Shown here piece by piece: positions 51,532 to 59,225 of a DNA stretch of 64,000 nucleotides. Under the pieces are notes generated by a model that was not told where the DNA came from, did not search any database, and saw nothing but the letters and a program-made list of their open reading frames with translations. How positions within the stretch are numbered: the first letter of the stretch is position 1; each line of letters begins with the position of its first letter. The stretch is from contig NZ_BAAAPK010000001.1 of assembly GCF_039531105.1 (NCBI RefSeq), forward strand, positions 558,001 through 622,000, given 5' to 3'. Source of the stretch: Microbacterium lacus (lineage in GTDB: Bacteria; Actinomycetota; Actinomycetes; Actinomycetales; Microbacteriaceae). Both the position numbers and the translations under genes were made by a program.

Positions 51532-52917
51532 TTATCCGGCCGCCGGGGTGGCGGCATCCACGGGTCGCGAATTGCGGATGCCGAGGAAGGAGACCAGTCC
51601 GCCGAACGCCAGCATCGCGGCGGCGACGATCGCTGCCCGGTAGAACCCCTCCAGGTCCAAGGTGCCGCCGACGATCGTGGCCAGCATCGCGATCACGAGC
51701 AGGCCCGCGACGCGCGAGACCGCGTTGTTGACGGCGGACGCGATGCCTGAGCGGCTCGTGTCGACTGCGCCGAGGATCGCCGTGGTCAGCGGTGACACCG
51801 TCGCGGCAAGGCCCAGGCCGAAGACGATCATTCCGGGGAGCATCTGCGTCCAGTAGTCGAAGTCCTCCTGCACGCTCAGCAGCAGCAGAACTCCGACTCC
51901 CATCACCAGCGGGCCGACCGTCATGAACAGGCGAGGCCCCCACTTGCCGGCCAGGGCACCCATGCGCGAGCTGAGCAGGATCATCAGGATCGTCGTCGGG
52001 ATGCTGGCGAGCCCGGCGAGCGTGGCGGGCAGGCCCGCGCCCTGTTGGAGGTATACCGCGACGACGAATCCGTTCAGCGACAGCGCGGCGTAGATGAAGA
52101 AGGTCGCCACGTTGCCGGTCCAGAAGTTGCGGATCTTGAACAGGCCGAGGGGCAGAATCGGGTCCCGCGTCGTCCGCTGGCGGACGAGGAAGCCGGCGAA
52201 CAGAAGGATGCCGATCATGAGCGGGATCCAGATCGCGGGATCGGTCCAGCCGAGTCTCGGCTGCTCGATCAAAGCGAAAACGGCCGCGCCGAGGCCGAAT
52301 GTGCACATCAGCCCACCCAGCCAGTCGATGTGCGTGTCGGGCTTGCGCACGTCGTGGGCCTGGAGTCGGGTGAGCAGCCACAGGGTGAGGCCGATCGGGA
52401 TCACGTTGATGAGGAACACCCAGCGCCAGGAGAGGAAATCAACGAACAGGCCGCCGATCAGCGGGCCGGCGATCATCGCGCTGGTCGTGAGGGCCGTCCA
52501 CTGTCCGATCGCCTTGCCCTGCAGCGGGCCGCGGATCGTCGAGGTGATGAGGGCGAGTGAGCTGGGCACCAGAAACGCGCCGGCGGCCCCCTGGACTGCG
52601 CGGGCGATGATGAGGAAGAGTGGTTCGGGGGCCACAGCGATGGCGATCGAGGCTATGCCGAACCCGATCAGGCCGATGCGCATGACGAGGATGCGGCCGA
52701 ACGCATCGCTGACCGAGCCGGCCAGAAGGATCAGCGCGCTGAGGGTGATGAGGTAGGCGTCGACCACCCACTGCTGGGTGATCAGCCCGCCGCCGAGCTC
52801 CCGGCTGATCGCCGGCAGGGCGACGTTGACGACGGTCCCGTCGAGGAACGCCACGAACGATGCCAGCGCCGCGATCCAGACGACCAGCCGCTGCTGGCTG
52901 TCCAGAGTCGGGCTCAT
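51532..52917 (-). CDS. MFS drug exporter, DHA2 (EmrB/QacA) family
   Basis: The 461-residue protein has about fourteen hydrophobic segments. The N-terminal helix contains FVAFLDGTVVNVALPAI near residues 18-34, the DHA2 signature with the acidic Asp, and AYLITLSALILLAGSVSDAFGRILVMRIGL near 55-84 contains motif A (GSVSDAFGR). QGAAGAFLVPSSLALI is the motif B-like segment. It likely exports a hydrophobic cation or drug by proton antiport. It is divergent from the LLM oxidoreductase gene with a 115-base gap and lies upstream of ldh on the same strand. Confidence 0.9.
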   Translation of the reverse strand: MSPTLDSQQRLVVWIAALASFVAFLDGTVVNVALPAISRELGGGLITQQWVVDAYLITLSALILLAGSVSDAFGRILVMRIGLIGFGIASIAIAVAPEPLFLIIARAVQGAAGAFLVPSSLALITSTIRGPLQGKAIGQWTALTTSAMIAGPLIGGLFVDFLSWRWVFLINVIPIGLTLWLLTRLQAHDVRKPDTHIDWLGGLMCTFGLGAAVFALIEQPRLGWTDPAIWIPLMIGILLFAGFLVRQRTTRDPILPLGLFKIRNFWTGNVATFFIYAALSLNGFVVAVYLQQGAGLPATLAGLASIPTTILMILLSSRMGALAGKWGPRLFMTVGPLVMGVGVLLLLSVQEDFDYWTQMLPGMIVFGLGLAATVSPLTTAILGAVDTSRSGIASAVNNAVSRVAGLLVIAMLATIVGGTLDLEGFYRAAIVAAAMLAFGGLVSFLGIRNSRPVDAATPAAG

Positions 52918-52994
52918 TTTCTCAAACTAGACCTTCGTCCGGACCGGCGGGCCGCGGGGTGCGGTCAAGGACGTAGCATCTGTGCAGACGTGGG

Positions 52995-53009
52995 CGGATG
53001 CGGCATCCG
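52995..53009. repeat. GGATGC palindrome ahead of the LLM gene
   Basis: CGGATGC (52995-53001) faces GCATCCG (53003-53009) across a single G, 24 bases ahead of the LLM start. It may be an operator or one more member of the GGATGCC-type repeats. Confidence 0.45.
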
Positions 53010-53032
53010 ATGCGCCTGAGGGGAATGGCGGA

Positions 53033-53890
53033 ATGGAATTCGGACTGCACATCGCGGACTTCACGTGGCGCACCGGCGCGGCGCGCCTCGGCCCGGCGCT
53101 CGCGGCGCACGTGCGGGGCGCCGAGGCGGCGGGCATCCAGCGCATCACTGTCATGGACCACTTCTGGCAGCTGCCGGGGATCGGACCCGTCGAGCACGAG
53201 ATGCTCGAGGCGTACGCGACCCTCGGGTTCATCGCGGCGCATACCGAGAAGGCCCTGTTGCACACGCTCGTCACGGGGGTGATCTACCGCCATCCCGCGC
53301 TCCTGGCCAAGCAGGTCACCACGCTGGACGTGCTGTCGGGCGGTCGTGCCGCCCTCGGGATCGGTGCGGCGTGGAACGAGCAGGAGACGCAGGGACTCGG
53401 GTTCGCCTTCCCGCCCGTCGCGGAGCGGTTCCGGCAGCTCGAGGAGACCATCCAGATCTGCCTGCAGATGTGGTCGGACTCGGAGGAGCCGTACGAGGGC
53501 GCGATCTGGCAGCTGGAACGCACCTTGAACTCGCCGCAGAGCCTGACGCGGCCGCATCCCTATCTCATGATCGGCGGGGGTGGCGAGAAGAAGACGTTGC
53601 GGATGGTCGCGCAGTACGCCGATGCGTGCAACCTGTCGGCGATGGGGGAGCTGCCCGCGCACAAGCTCGACGTCCTGCGGGGGCATTGTGACGCGGTCGG
53701 GCGCGACTACGACGAGATCGAGAAGACCGCGATGATCGGTGTGAATCCGCAGTCGACCGTGGATTCGGTCGCTGCGGTCGTTTCTGGACTGGCCGCCCTG
53801 GGCTTCACGGCGACCTACGTCTTCTCGGTCGGGATCGACGAGCCGGCGCGCGTCGTGGACCTGATCGCCGGGGTCGCCGCGCGGGGGTAG
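53033..53890 (+). CDS. LLM class F420-dependent oxidoreductase
   Basis: The 285-residue protein has the luciferase-like TIM barrel of F420-using enzymes: VMDHFWQLP near residues 41-49, YRHPALLAKQVTTLDVLSGGRAALGIGAAWNE near 84-115 (key SGGR and GIGAAWNE), RFRQLEETIQICLQMW, and PHPYLMIGGGGEKKTLRM. These bind F420 and reduce or oxidise small organic substrates; the substrate here is unknown. The ATG at 53033 was chosen because the MEFGLHIADF-like opening follows; a TTG/GTG-type frame extends 17 codons upstream. The next feature is a tRNA gene. Confidence 0.9.
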   Translation: MEFGLHIADFTWRTGAARLGPALAAHVRGAEAAGIQRITVMDHFWQLPGIGPVEHEMLEAYATLGFIAAHTEKALLHTLVTGVIYRHPALLAKQVTTLDVLSGGRAALGIGAAWNEQETQGLGFAFPPVAERFRQLEETIQICLQMWSDSEEPYEGAIWQLERTLNSPQSLTRPHPYLMIGGGGEKKTLRMVAQYADACNLSAMGELPAHKLDVLRGHCDAVGRDYDEIEKTAMIGVNPQSTVDSVAAVVSGLAALGFTATYVFSVGIDEPARVVDLIAGVAARG

Positions 53891-53929
53891 GTTTCGTTCG
53901 CGGGCTCGGTGTGTCGTAAGCTTGTCGGC

Positions 53930-54020
53930 GGTGACGTGTCCGAGCGGCCGAAGGTGCAACTCTCGAAAAGTTGTGTAGGGTAACCCCCTACCGTGGGTTC
54001 AAATCCCACCGTCACCGCCA
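53930..54020 (+). tRNA. tRNA-Ser (anticodon CGA)
   Basis: The cloverleaf is clear. The acceptor stem GGTGACG (53930-53936) pairs with CGTCACC (54010-54016), with discriminator G and encoded CCA at 54018-54020. The anticodon stem CAACT/AGTTG encloses CTCGAAA with anticodon CGA, reading UCG codons. A long variable arm (TAGGG...CCCTA) marks a class II serine tRNA, and the T arm contains GGTTCAAATCC. UCG is a frequent codon in this GC-rich genome. A -10-like element in GTCGTAAGCTTGTC precedes it. Confidence 0.97.
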
Positions 54021-54024
54021 CTTT

Positions 54025-54066
54025 GAGCCGGATCGGCCTACTTCTCAGTAGGTTTCGATCCGGCTC
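54025..54066 (+). terminator. Terminator of the tRNA-Ser gene
   Basis: An 11-base-pair stem, GAGCCGGATCG (54025-54035) with CGATCCGGCTC (54056-54066), contains an inner CCTAC/GTAGG stem (54037-54041 with 54048-54052). It starts five bases after the CCA and is followed by ATTCCG. This is the strongest intrinsic-type terminator in the window. Confidence 0.85.
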
Positions 54067-54201
54067 ATTCCGTGGAGGCGGATCTGGTTCTCGCTCGAAT
54101 GTGGGCACGGGCTGCCCGGAGATCTTCCATGACGCGTTGGTGACTTCCAGCCTCCTCCGATTGGCGGCGGCGGTTGGGATGTGCGGCGGACAATAGGTGC
54201 C

Positions 54202-55080
54202 ATGCGCCACACATCACTCGATGCGCTTGCGACCTTCATCGCCGTTGCGCGGGCAGGTTCGGTGACCGGAGGTTCGGACGAGATCGGACTCACGCAGTCG
54301 ACCGTGTCCGCACAGGTTCAGGCGCTCGAGCGTGAACTGGGCTACCCATTGTTCGAGCGGAGTTCCCGAGGGGTTTCGCTGACCCACCGCGGTCGAGCGT
54401 TGCTGGCGCGGGTCGGGGGCGCGGTCGATGCCGCAGCGCAAGCGGCCGCTGAGGCTACGGGCCTGGCGACGTCGGAGCACACTGTGTTCCTCGGTGGGCC
54501 GGCAGAGCTGCTGTCCCTCGTCGTGCTCCCGCGGTTCCACGAGTGGGCTCCGCGCGAGGTCGACATCCGCGTGGAGTTCGGCCAGACCACCGGACTGCTC
54601 GCCAAACTCGAGTCGGGTGAGCTGGATCTCGTGGTGAGCACGACGCAGCCGCGGTTGCGAGGTGTCGAGTTCGCGCCCGTCGGCGACGAGCATTTCGTGC
54701 TCGTGGTCGCGCCGGAACTCGCCGGGCAATTCCGGACCGACCCCGACGGGCTTCCGATCGTCGCGTACGACGAGCACCTCCCGATCATCCGCCGTTACTG
54801 GCGCAGCGTGTTCGACCGCCGCCCGGCCCCGAGCCGGGTCCCCGTCACGGTTCCCGACTTGCGCGCCGTCGCCGACCTGGCCGCAGCAGGGGTGGGGATG
54901 ACCGTCCTGCCGACGTATCTGGCTGCTCCCTACCTCGCCACCGGCAGGCTCCTCGATCCCCTCGCATTGGAGGACCCACCGCTGAACACGATCTATCTCG
55001 CCAAGCGTCGCGCGCGCGCCGGTCGCGCACCCGCCGTCGAAGCCGTGGCGGCGCGACTCGCGGCGTTGCTGCGACCGTGA
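54202..55080 (+). CDS. LysR-family transcriptional regulator
   Basis: The 292-residue protein has the N-terminal LysR winged helix: LDALATFIAVARAGSVTGGSDEIGLTQSTVSAQVQALERELGYPLFERS, cited for its LTQSTVSAQV recognition helix and LGYPLFER wing, and a two-lobed effector domain (about 90-290) with VVSTTQPRLRG and AGVGMTVLPTYLA. The ATG at 54202 was preferred over GTG at 54181. The target genes are not obvious because both neighbours are in unrelated units; the ABM/DJ-1 pair is convergent. The stop codon lies inside the arm of a terminator. Confidence 0.92.
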   Translation: MRHTSLDALATFIAVARAGSVTGGSDEIGLTQSTVSAQVQALERELGYPLFERSSRGVSLTHRGRALLARVGGAVDAAAQAAAEATGLATSEHTVFLGGPAELLSLVVLPRFHEWAPREVDIRVEFGQTTGLLAKLESGELDLVVSTTQPRLRGVEFAPVGDEHFVLVVAPELAGQFRTDPDGLPIVAYDEHLPIIRRYWRSVFDRRPAPSRVPVTVPDLRAVADLAAAGVGMTVLPTYLAAPYLATGRLLDPLALEDPPLNTIYLAKRRARAGRAPAVEAVAARLAALLRP

Positions 55081-55120
55081 CCGATCTGCCGGCGGACCTC
55101 CACGCAGATCGGTCACGGTC
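55073..55120. terminator. Bidirectional terminator overlapping the lysR stop codon
   Basis: A perfect 17-base-pair stem (55073-55089 with 55104-55120) surrounds a 14-base loop. The arm includes the last codons and TGA of the LysR gene. It sits between convergent genes and should stop transcription from both sides, being only 9 bases before the end of the ABM gene. Confidence 0.75.
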
Positions 55121-55128
55121 CCGGGCGC

Positions 55129-55425
55129 TCAGAGCTCGATGAGCTCCCCGAACGACCTCTCGCGCTCCTCGAGGAGCGGCACGGCACCGTCCTGGGCGAG
55201 ACGCTGGAAGTGGTCCGAGGCGGCGTGGTCCTGGAAGGCGCGCTCATCGCGGTAGACCTCGAAGATGCGGAACGCGCCAGGCCGCTCAGCGTCCTCGAAC
55301 GCCTGGTAGGAGAGGTTCCCCGGTTCGCTGCGGCTGGCCGCGATCAGCTCGGTCAGGAACCCGCGCACCCTCTCGGCTTCGCCGTCGCGGGCCACCCAGA
55401 GGGCGTTGCAGGAGAAGGCGCTCAT
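55129..55425 (-). CDS. Antibiotic biosynthesis monooxygenase (ABM) domain protein
   Basis: The 98-residue protein has the dimeric alpha-beta barrel of ABM domains: GFLTELIAASRSEPGNLSYQAFED near residues 22-45, given for its SRSEPGNLSY core, FRIFEVYRDERAFQDHAASDHFQRL near 52-76, and a short tail. Such small enzymes oxidise quinone-like compounds or act as quinol monooxygenases. The ATG overlaps the stop of the DJ-1/PfpI gene by 4 bases, suggesting shared oxidative- or carbonyl-stress function. The substrate is unknown. Confidence 0.88.
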   Translation of the reverse strand: MSAFSCNALWVARDGEAERVRGFLTELIAASRSEPGNLSYQAFEDAERPGAFRIFEVYRDERAFQDHAASDHFQRLAQDGAVPLLEERERSFGELIEL

Positions 55426-56096
55426 GCGGATAGGAGCGTCACGAGCTCGCGCCCGACGCGGGTCGCCGACTGCGGATTCTGGCCCGTCACGAGGCGCCCG
55501 TCGACGACGACCTGCTCGGTGAAGTCGGGTCCCGGGACGTGGGTCGCGCCCTTCTCTTCGAGCGCGTCGGCGAGCAGGAACGGCACGACGCCGGTCAGCT
55601 CAACAGCTTCCTCTTCCGCGTTCGTGAACCCCGCGACGCGCTTGCCGGACACGAGGGGCGTGCCGTCGCTGAGAGTGATGCCCACCAGCGCGGACGGGCC
55701 ATGGCACACGGCGGCCACGACACCTCCCCGCTCGTAGACCGTGCGGCCGGTGAGGTTGACCGCCGGGTTGTCGGGGAAGTCCCACATCGTGCCGTGTCCG
55801 CCGACGAAAAGGACCGCCGCGTAGCGATTGGCGTCTACGTCGGCGAGCTTCGGGGTGTCCGCCAGCTGCGCCGCGATCGACGGGTCGGCCAGGAAGGCGT
55901 TCTGGATCTCATCGGTCTCGTCCCGGCCATCCTGCGGCGGCTCGCCCCCGGCGATCGACGCGATCTCGACACGGTATCCGGCATCGGTGAGCTGCTGCCA
56001 GGGGTGCGCGGCCTCACCGACGTAGTAGCCGGTCTTCCGCAGGCCGGCGAGGTCGTCGTGGCTCGTGAGCACCAGAAGCACGGTCTTGTCGTTCAT
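55422..56096 (-). CDS. DJ-1/PfpI family protein (type 1 glutamine amidotransferase-like)
   Basis: The 224-residue protein has the DJ-1/PfpI fold of the Hsp31-like branch: LVLTSHDDL near the start, ADVDANRYAAVLFVGGHGTMWDFPDNP near residues 81-107 (acidic Asp/Glu site and GGHG), and the nucleophile elbow VAAVCHGPSALVG near 124-136 with the catalytic Cys followed by His. Relatives detoxify methylglyoxal or act as chaperones. The ATG at 56096 was chosen because MNDKTVLLVLTS is the family-type start. It is followed on the same strand by the ABM gene. Confidence 0.9.
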   Translation of the reverse strand: MNDKTVLLVLTSHDDLAGLRKTGYYVGEAAHPWQQLTDAGYRVEIASIAGGEPPQDGRDETDEIQNAFLADPSIAAQLADTPKLADVDANRYAAVLFVGGHGTMWDFPDNPAVNLTGRTVYERGGVVAAVCHGPSALVGITLSDGTPLVSGKRVAGFTNAEEEAVELTGVVPFLLADALEEKGATHVPGPDFTEQVVVDGRLVTGQNPQSATRVGRELVTLLSA

Positions 56097-56207
56097 GTTC
56101 TCCTCTTTCGACGGGTTTTCGAAGCCCGACGCTAGGCGTCCACCCGCATCCAGCGGCAATCGATTCTCCGATATCGGCCATCGGAAACTCAGAGAACCGA
56201 GAAGACA

Positions 56208-56245
56208 CCGAGGGCTGGTGCGTCCCTGAACGCACCGGCCTTCGG
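56208..56245 (-). terminator. Terminator of the alpha/beta hydrolase gene
   Basis: An 11-base-pair stem with one G-U pair (56213-56223 with 56230-56240), extended by CCGA/TCGG, lies just past the hydrolase stop. On the minus strand it is followed by TGTCTTCTCGGTTCTC, the most T-rich tail among terminators here. Confidence 0.78.
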
Positions 56246-56252
56246 CATCGGG

Positions 56253-58088
56253 TCAGTAGGTGACGGTCAGCGTGTTGCTCACCGAGATGAGCGTGACGAC
56301 CGCGGCGTTGATGAAGCCGCCGATGTAGGGGTTGTTCGTCGCCCGGTAGATCTTCCGCGAGATGACCGCCGAGACCGCGAGGATCACGATCACCGGGAAG
56401 AGCCAGATGCTGAAGATGCCACCGAACCCGGGGATCGTCTCGCCCGTGATGAAGAACGTCGTGTACTGGGCGATCACGAGCACGATCGGCGCGATCGAGT
56501 TCGCCAGTGCGAGGACCAGCGTGTTCAGCCACTCCTTGCCGCGCAGCGTGAACCGGTTGAAGCCGTTGATCGCCACCGAGTTCGCGAAGAAGTAGACGAG
56601 GAAGAACGGCACGTACAGCAGCGCGATCCAGAGCTTGTCCGCCTCGAACGCCTTCACCGCGAGCACCCACAGCCGGAAGTCCGTCGTGAAGAAGTAGTCC
56701 AGGACGAACACGATCGCGAACGCCGCGGCGACGACGACGGCTCCGAGCCCGATGCCGTGGAAGAAGGTCTTCCATCCCGGGAGGACACCCGCCGCGCGCA
56801 GATCCAGGTCGTTCTTCCTGCCGAACGCGAAGTACGACACGAGCATGATGATCAGACCCGCGACACCGTTGATCGCCGCCCACGTCGCGATGAAGAACAC
56901 CGCTCCCTGGGTGAAGATCGTCGGAAGCACGTTGAACGCGATGCCCTGCATCAGGGGCTGCTGGCTGAGCCACACGTAGCTCGCGCCCGAGAAGAGCGCG
57001 GAGACCAGCAGTCCGCCCCAGAACCAGGCCAGGCCGGTGCGGGTCGTGCCGGCGAGCTCACGCGTCTCCGTCACCCGCAGGCCGGCGAATGCCCGGGTGC
57101 CGAGGAGAGCACGGGTGAACGCGACGAGGAAGATGCCGAATCCGATCAGACCGACCGCCGTCGCCGTCTCCTTGATCTGCCACACCTGCGCGCCGGCGTC
57201 GATCGGCGTCGGGGCTCCGAACGTGGCTTCCCAGAACTCGATCTGCGAAGCCACGGTCGTCTGCGAGATGGTGCCCCACGGGTGCGTCTCGGCCGGGGTG
57301 TAGACGATGCGCGTCGCACCGTTCTCCTCATAGAACTGTCCGGCCCCCCGCTGCTGCGCATCCGCGGGGTCTGCGCCGAAGTTCAGGAACGACTGCGCGT
57401 TCGGGGTCGTGATGTAGTCACGCGGCGGGGTCAGCGCGACTCCCTCCGGGCTGTAGCTGCGGAAGAAGAACTCGTCGTACTGGTCGGCCACCAGGCCCAC
57501 GTCGCGGGTGCCGTAGACGTTCGCGTATGCGCCGTCGGCATCCGTGTAGACGGGATCGTTGTCGACGAGGAAGACCGCGTCGATCAGCTGCTCGTCGGCC
57601 GCGTCGTCCAGGGCGACGGAGAAGTTCGCGGCTCGCGCCCCGTTCGAGTGCCCGGAGACGCCGATCTTGTCCTGATCGACGTAGGGCAGATCGGCGACCA
57701 GCTTGACGACGTCGTACATGCCGGTGCCGCCGAGGTCGAGCTGATCGTTGATCAGCGGCGATGAATTCCCGTGCCCGTACATGTCGATCGACACGACGAC
57801 GAAGCCTCGGCGGGCGAGTTCGACGTAGTTCGCATCCTGCATCTCACGGTTGTTCCACCATCCGTGGGAGACGACGATCGCCGGCGCCTTGTTCTCGGCC
57901 GACACGGCGTCGGGGCGGAACATGAGGGCGCTGATCATCTGGCCGGACGGGGTCTCCCATCGCATGTCCTTGACCGCGACGGATCCGACGTTGGTCTGCA
58001 CCGCCGACGCCACGATCGCCGACAGCAGCATCAGCACGAGAGACAGGCTCAGCCAGAACCGGTTGCGTCTTATGAGTGCGGGCTTCAT
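56253..58088 (-). CDS. Alpha/beta hydrolase fused to a polytopic membrane domain
   Basis: The 611-residue protein begins with a membrane anchor (residues 12-33), then an extracytoplasmic alpha/beta hydrolase with IVVSHGWWNN (oxyanion region), the nucleophile elbow GVSGHSNGARAA near residues 147-158, and the probable catalytic His in ETHPWGTIS. From about residue 300 on there are eight or so transmembrane helices with no transporter motif. The start at 58088 was preferred because AAAGGAG lies 8 bases ahead of it, whereas the ATG at 58121 lacks one. An esterase or peptidase facing the outside, coupled to a membrane scaffold, is plausible. No family name for the C-terminal part was recognised. 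Confidence 0.82.
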   Translation of the reverse strand: MKPALIRRNRFWLSLSLVLMLLSAIVASAVQTNVGSVAVKDMRWETPSGQMISALMFRPDAVSAENKAPAIVVSHGWWNNREMQDANYVELARRGFVVVSIDMYGHGNSSPLINDQLDLGGTGMYDVVKLVADLPYVDQDKIGVSGHSNGARAANFSVALDDAADEQLIDAVFLVDNDPVYTDADGAYANVYGTRDVGLVADQYDEFFFRSYSPEGVALTPPRDYITTPNAQSFLNFGADPADAQQRGAGQFYEENGATRIVYTPAETHPWGTISQTTVASQIEFWEATFGAPTPIDAGAQVWQIKETATAVGLIGFGIFLVAFTRALLGTRAFAGLRVTETRELAGTTRTGLAWFWGGLLVSALFSGASYVWLSQQPLMQGIAFNVLPTIFTQGAVFFIATWAAINGVAGLIIMLVSYFAFGRKNDLDLRAAGVLPGWKTFFHGIGLGAVVVAAAFAIVFVLDYFFTTDFRLWVLAVKAFEADKLWIALLYVPFFLVYFFANSVAINGFNRFTLRGKEWLNTLVLALANSIAPIVLVIAQYTTFFITGETIPGFGGIFSIWLFPVIVILAVSAVISRKIYRATNNPYIGGFINAAVVTLISVSNTLTVTY

Positions 58089-58401
58089 TCGTTCTACTCC
58101 TTTGTATGCGTCCTCGTTCACATGCGCTGAGGGCGGCGCCCGGAAGGCGCGACGGCAGCATCGACGCCGCGTGAGCGCCGACGTGGAGAGGACTCCGACT
58201 GCGAGCTTCGGCGGTTGCCACCGCCGGGGGGACGGGAGAGGTGCCGAGCGTGCCGGTGACCGACATGGTCATCGGCCTGAATCGTATAGCCGAACGGGCA
58301 TGGAATGAACCGTCGCCCGCTGGTTCTGCACCTCTGTGCAGAGGGCGCGCTGTTTCCCGCGCTCGAGCGTGAACGAACGTGCACCGGGGCAGAATGAGCG
58401 C
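58089..58401. other. 313-base intergenic region, divergent promoters
   Basis: No gene is convincing here. On the minus strand, TTCATT (58304-58309 complement) and TACGAT (58281-58286 complement) with a 17-base spacer form a weak promoter for the hydrolase gene. A perfect hairpin, TCTGCAC-CTCT-GTGCAGA, lies at 58325-58342 and may be an operator. The rest shows nothing I can interpret. Confidence 0.35.
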
Positions 58402-58710
58402 ATGACTCTGCCCGAACCGGACGGCTTCGCTCCGGCATCCGAAGCGCTCGTCGCGGACCTGGTGCCGCGTGACGAGACGAGTGCGAAGCGGACTCTGCGC
58501 ACCGTCCTCAACCTGGTCGGCGGCATGTTCCTGGACGACCACGAGCTCGGACACTCGAACCTCGATCTCGTCGTCACGCGCCGCGACACCGGGGCGGCGG
58601 TGCTGCGCGTCGCGGCGGGCACCCCGACCGAGGCGAGCTACCTGATCGAACGGGTGAAGACCGACCTGGCCACCAAGTCCATCGAGGACTTCCTGTCGGA
58701 GTGGCGCTGA
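58402..58710 (+). CDS. Hypothetical protein, 102 residues
   Basis: The 102-residue protein is acidic and soluble, with VLNLVGGMFLDDHELGHSNLDLVVTRRDTGAAVLRVAAG in the centre, cited for its LDDHELGHS and DLVVTRR segments. It is probably a compact alpha-beta protein. I do not recognise a named family. The ATG at 58402 was chosen because it follows the AGAATGAGCGC region and gives a coherent protein. It lies between the divergent hydrolase gene and the convergent DUF2256/DUF3253 gene. No motif suggests an activity. Confidence 0.68.
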   Translation: MTLPEPDGFAPASEALVADLVPRDETSAKRTLRTVLNLVGGMFLDDHELGHSNLDLVVTRRDTGAAVLRVAAGTPTEASYLIERVKTDLATKSIEDFLSEWR

Positions 58711-58716
58711 GCGGCG

Positions 58717-59103
58717 CTACCGGGCACGGCGGATCCGGATGGGCCCGCGCGCCGTGGACGGATCCACCACAGCGCCCCGCTGCGTGATCTCCACATCACC
58801 CGCGTCGACCATGCGTCGCGCCGCGCGGCGAGCGGGCTCCATCAGGTCGCGCCAGTCCTCCCCGCCGACCGCGCGGGCTGCCTCGGACGGGCAGACCGTG
58901 GCATCGGCGGCCCGCGCCGCGAGGAGAGCACGGATCGAGTCCTCGAGCTCCCGGTCCACCGTCGAGACCTTGCGTCGGCGGCACGCGTCCGAGCAGTACC
59001 GCACGTCGTCCCAGTTCGCCGCCCACTTCTTGCGCCACTGCATCTCGCGCCCGCACGACGCGCACACCTTCGTCGGCGCGTCGGGGGCGGAGGAGCGGCT
59101 CAC
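58717..59103 (-). CDS. DUF2256 and DUF3253 domain-containing protein
   Basis: The 128-residue protein joins two small domains. The N-terminal DUF2256 zinc-binding motif reads KVCASCGREMQWRKKW followed by RYCSDACRRRK, giving Cys pairs at C-x2-C and C-x3-C near residues 13-42. The C-terminal DUF3253 domain (about 50-126) is a winged-helix-like fold with TVCPSEAARAVGGEDWRDLMEPARRAARRMVDAGDVEITQRG, cited here for its PSEAAR and WRDLM segments. A nucleic-acid role is plausible, but none is proven. GTG at 59103 is the start, and pntA is divergent. Confidence 0.9.
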   Translation of the reverse strand: MSRSSAPDAPTKVCASCGREMQWRKKWAANWDDVRYCSDACRRRKVSTVDRELEDSIRALLAARAADATVCPSEAARAVGGEDWRDLMEPARRAARRMVDAGDVEITQRGAVVDPSTARGPIRIRRAR

Positions 59104-59225
59104 TCCTCCAGTGTGAACCCGAAAATTCGCTCCGGGTCAAGAACGGCAGGAGTTACGCGTCCACGCCGCGTCACATCAGCCGGCCGCGCCCTCCGGCGGG
59201 GCATGCTGGGCTCACATCGATCTGC

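Noticed and set aside
53930..54066. tRNA-Ser as the attachment site of an integrated element
   Set aside because: No integrase, direct repeat of the tRNA 3' end, or change of composition was seen in the flanking sequence.
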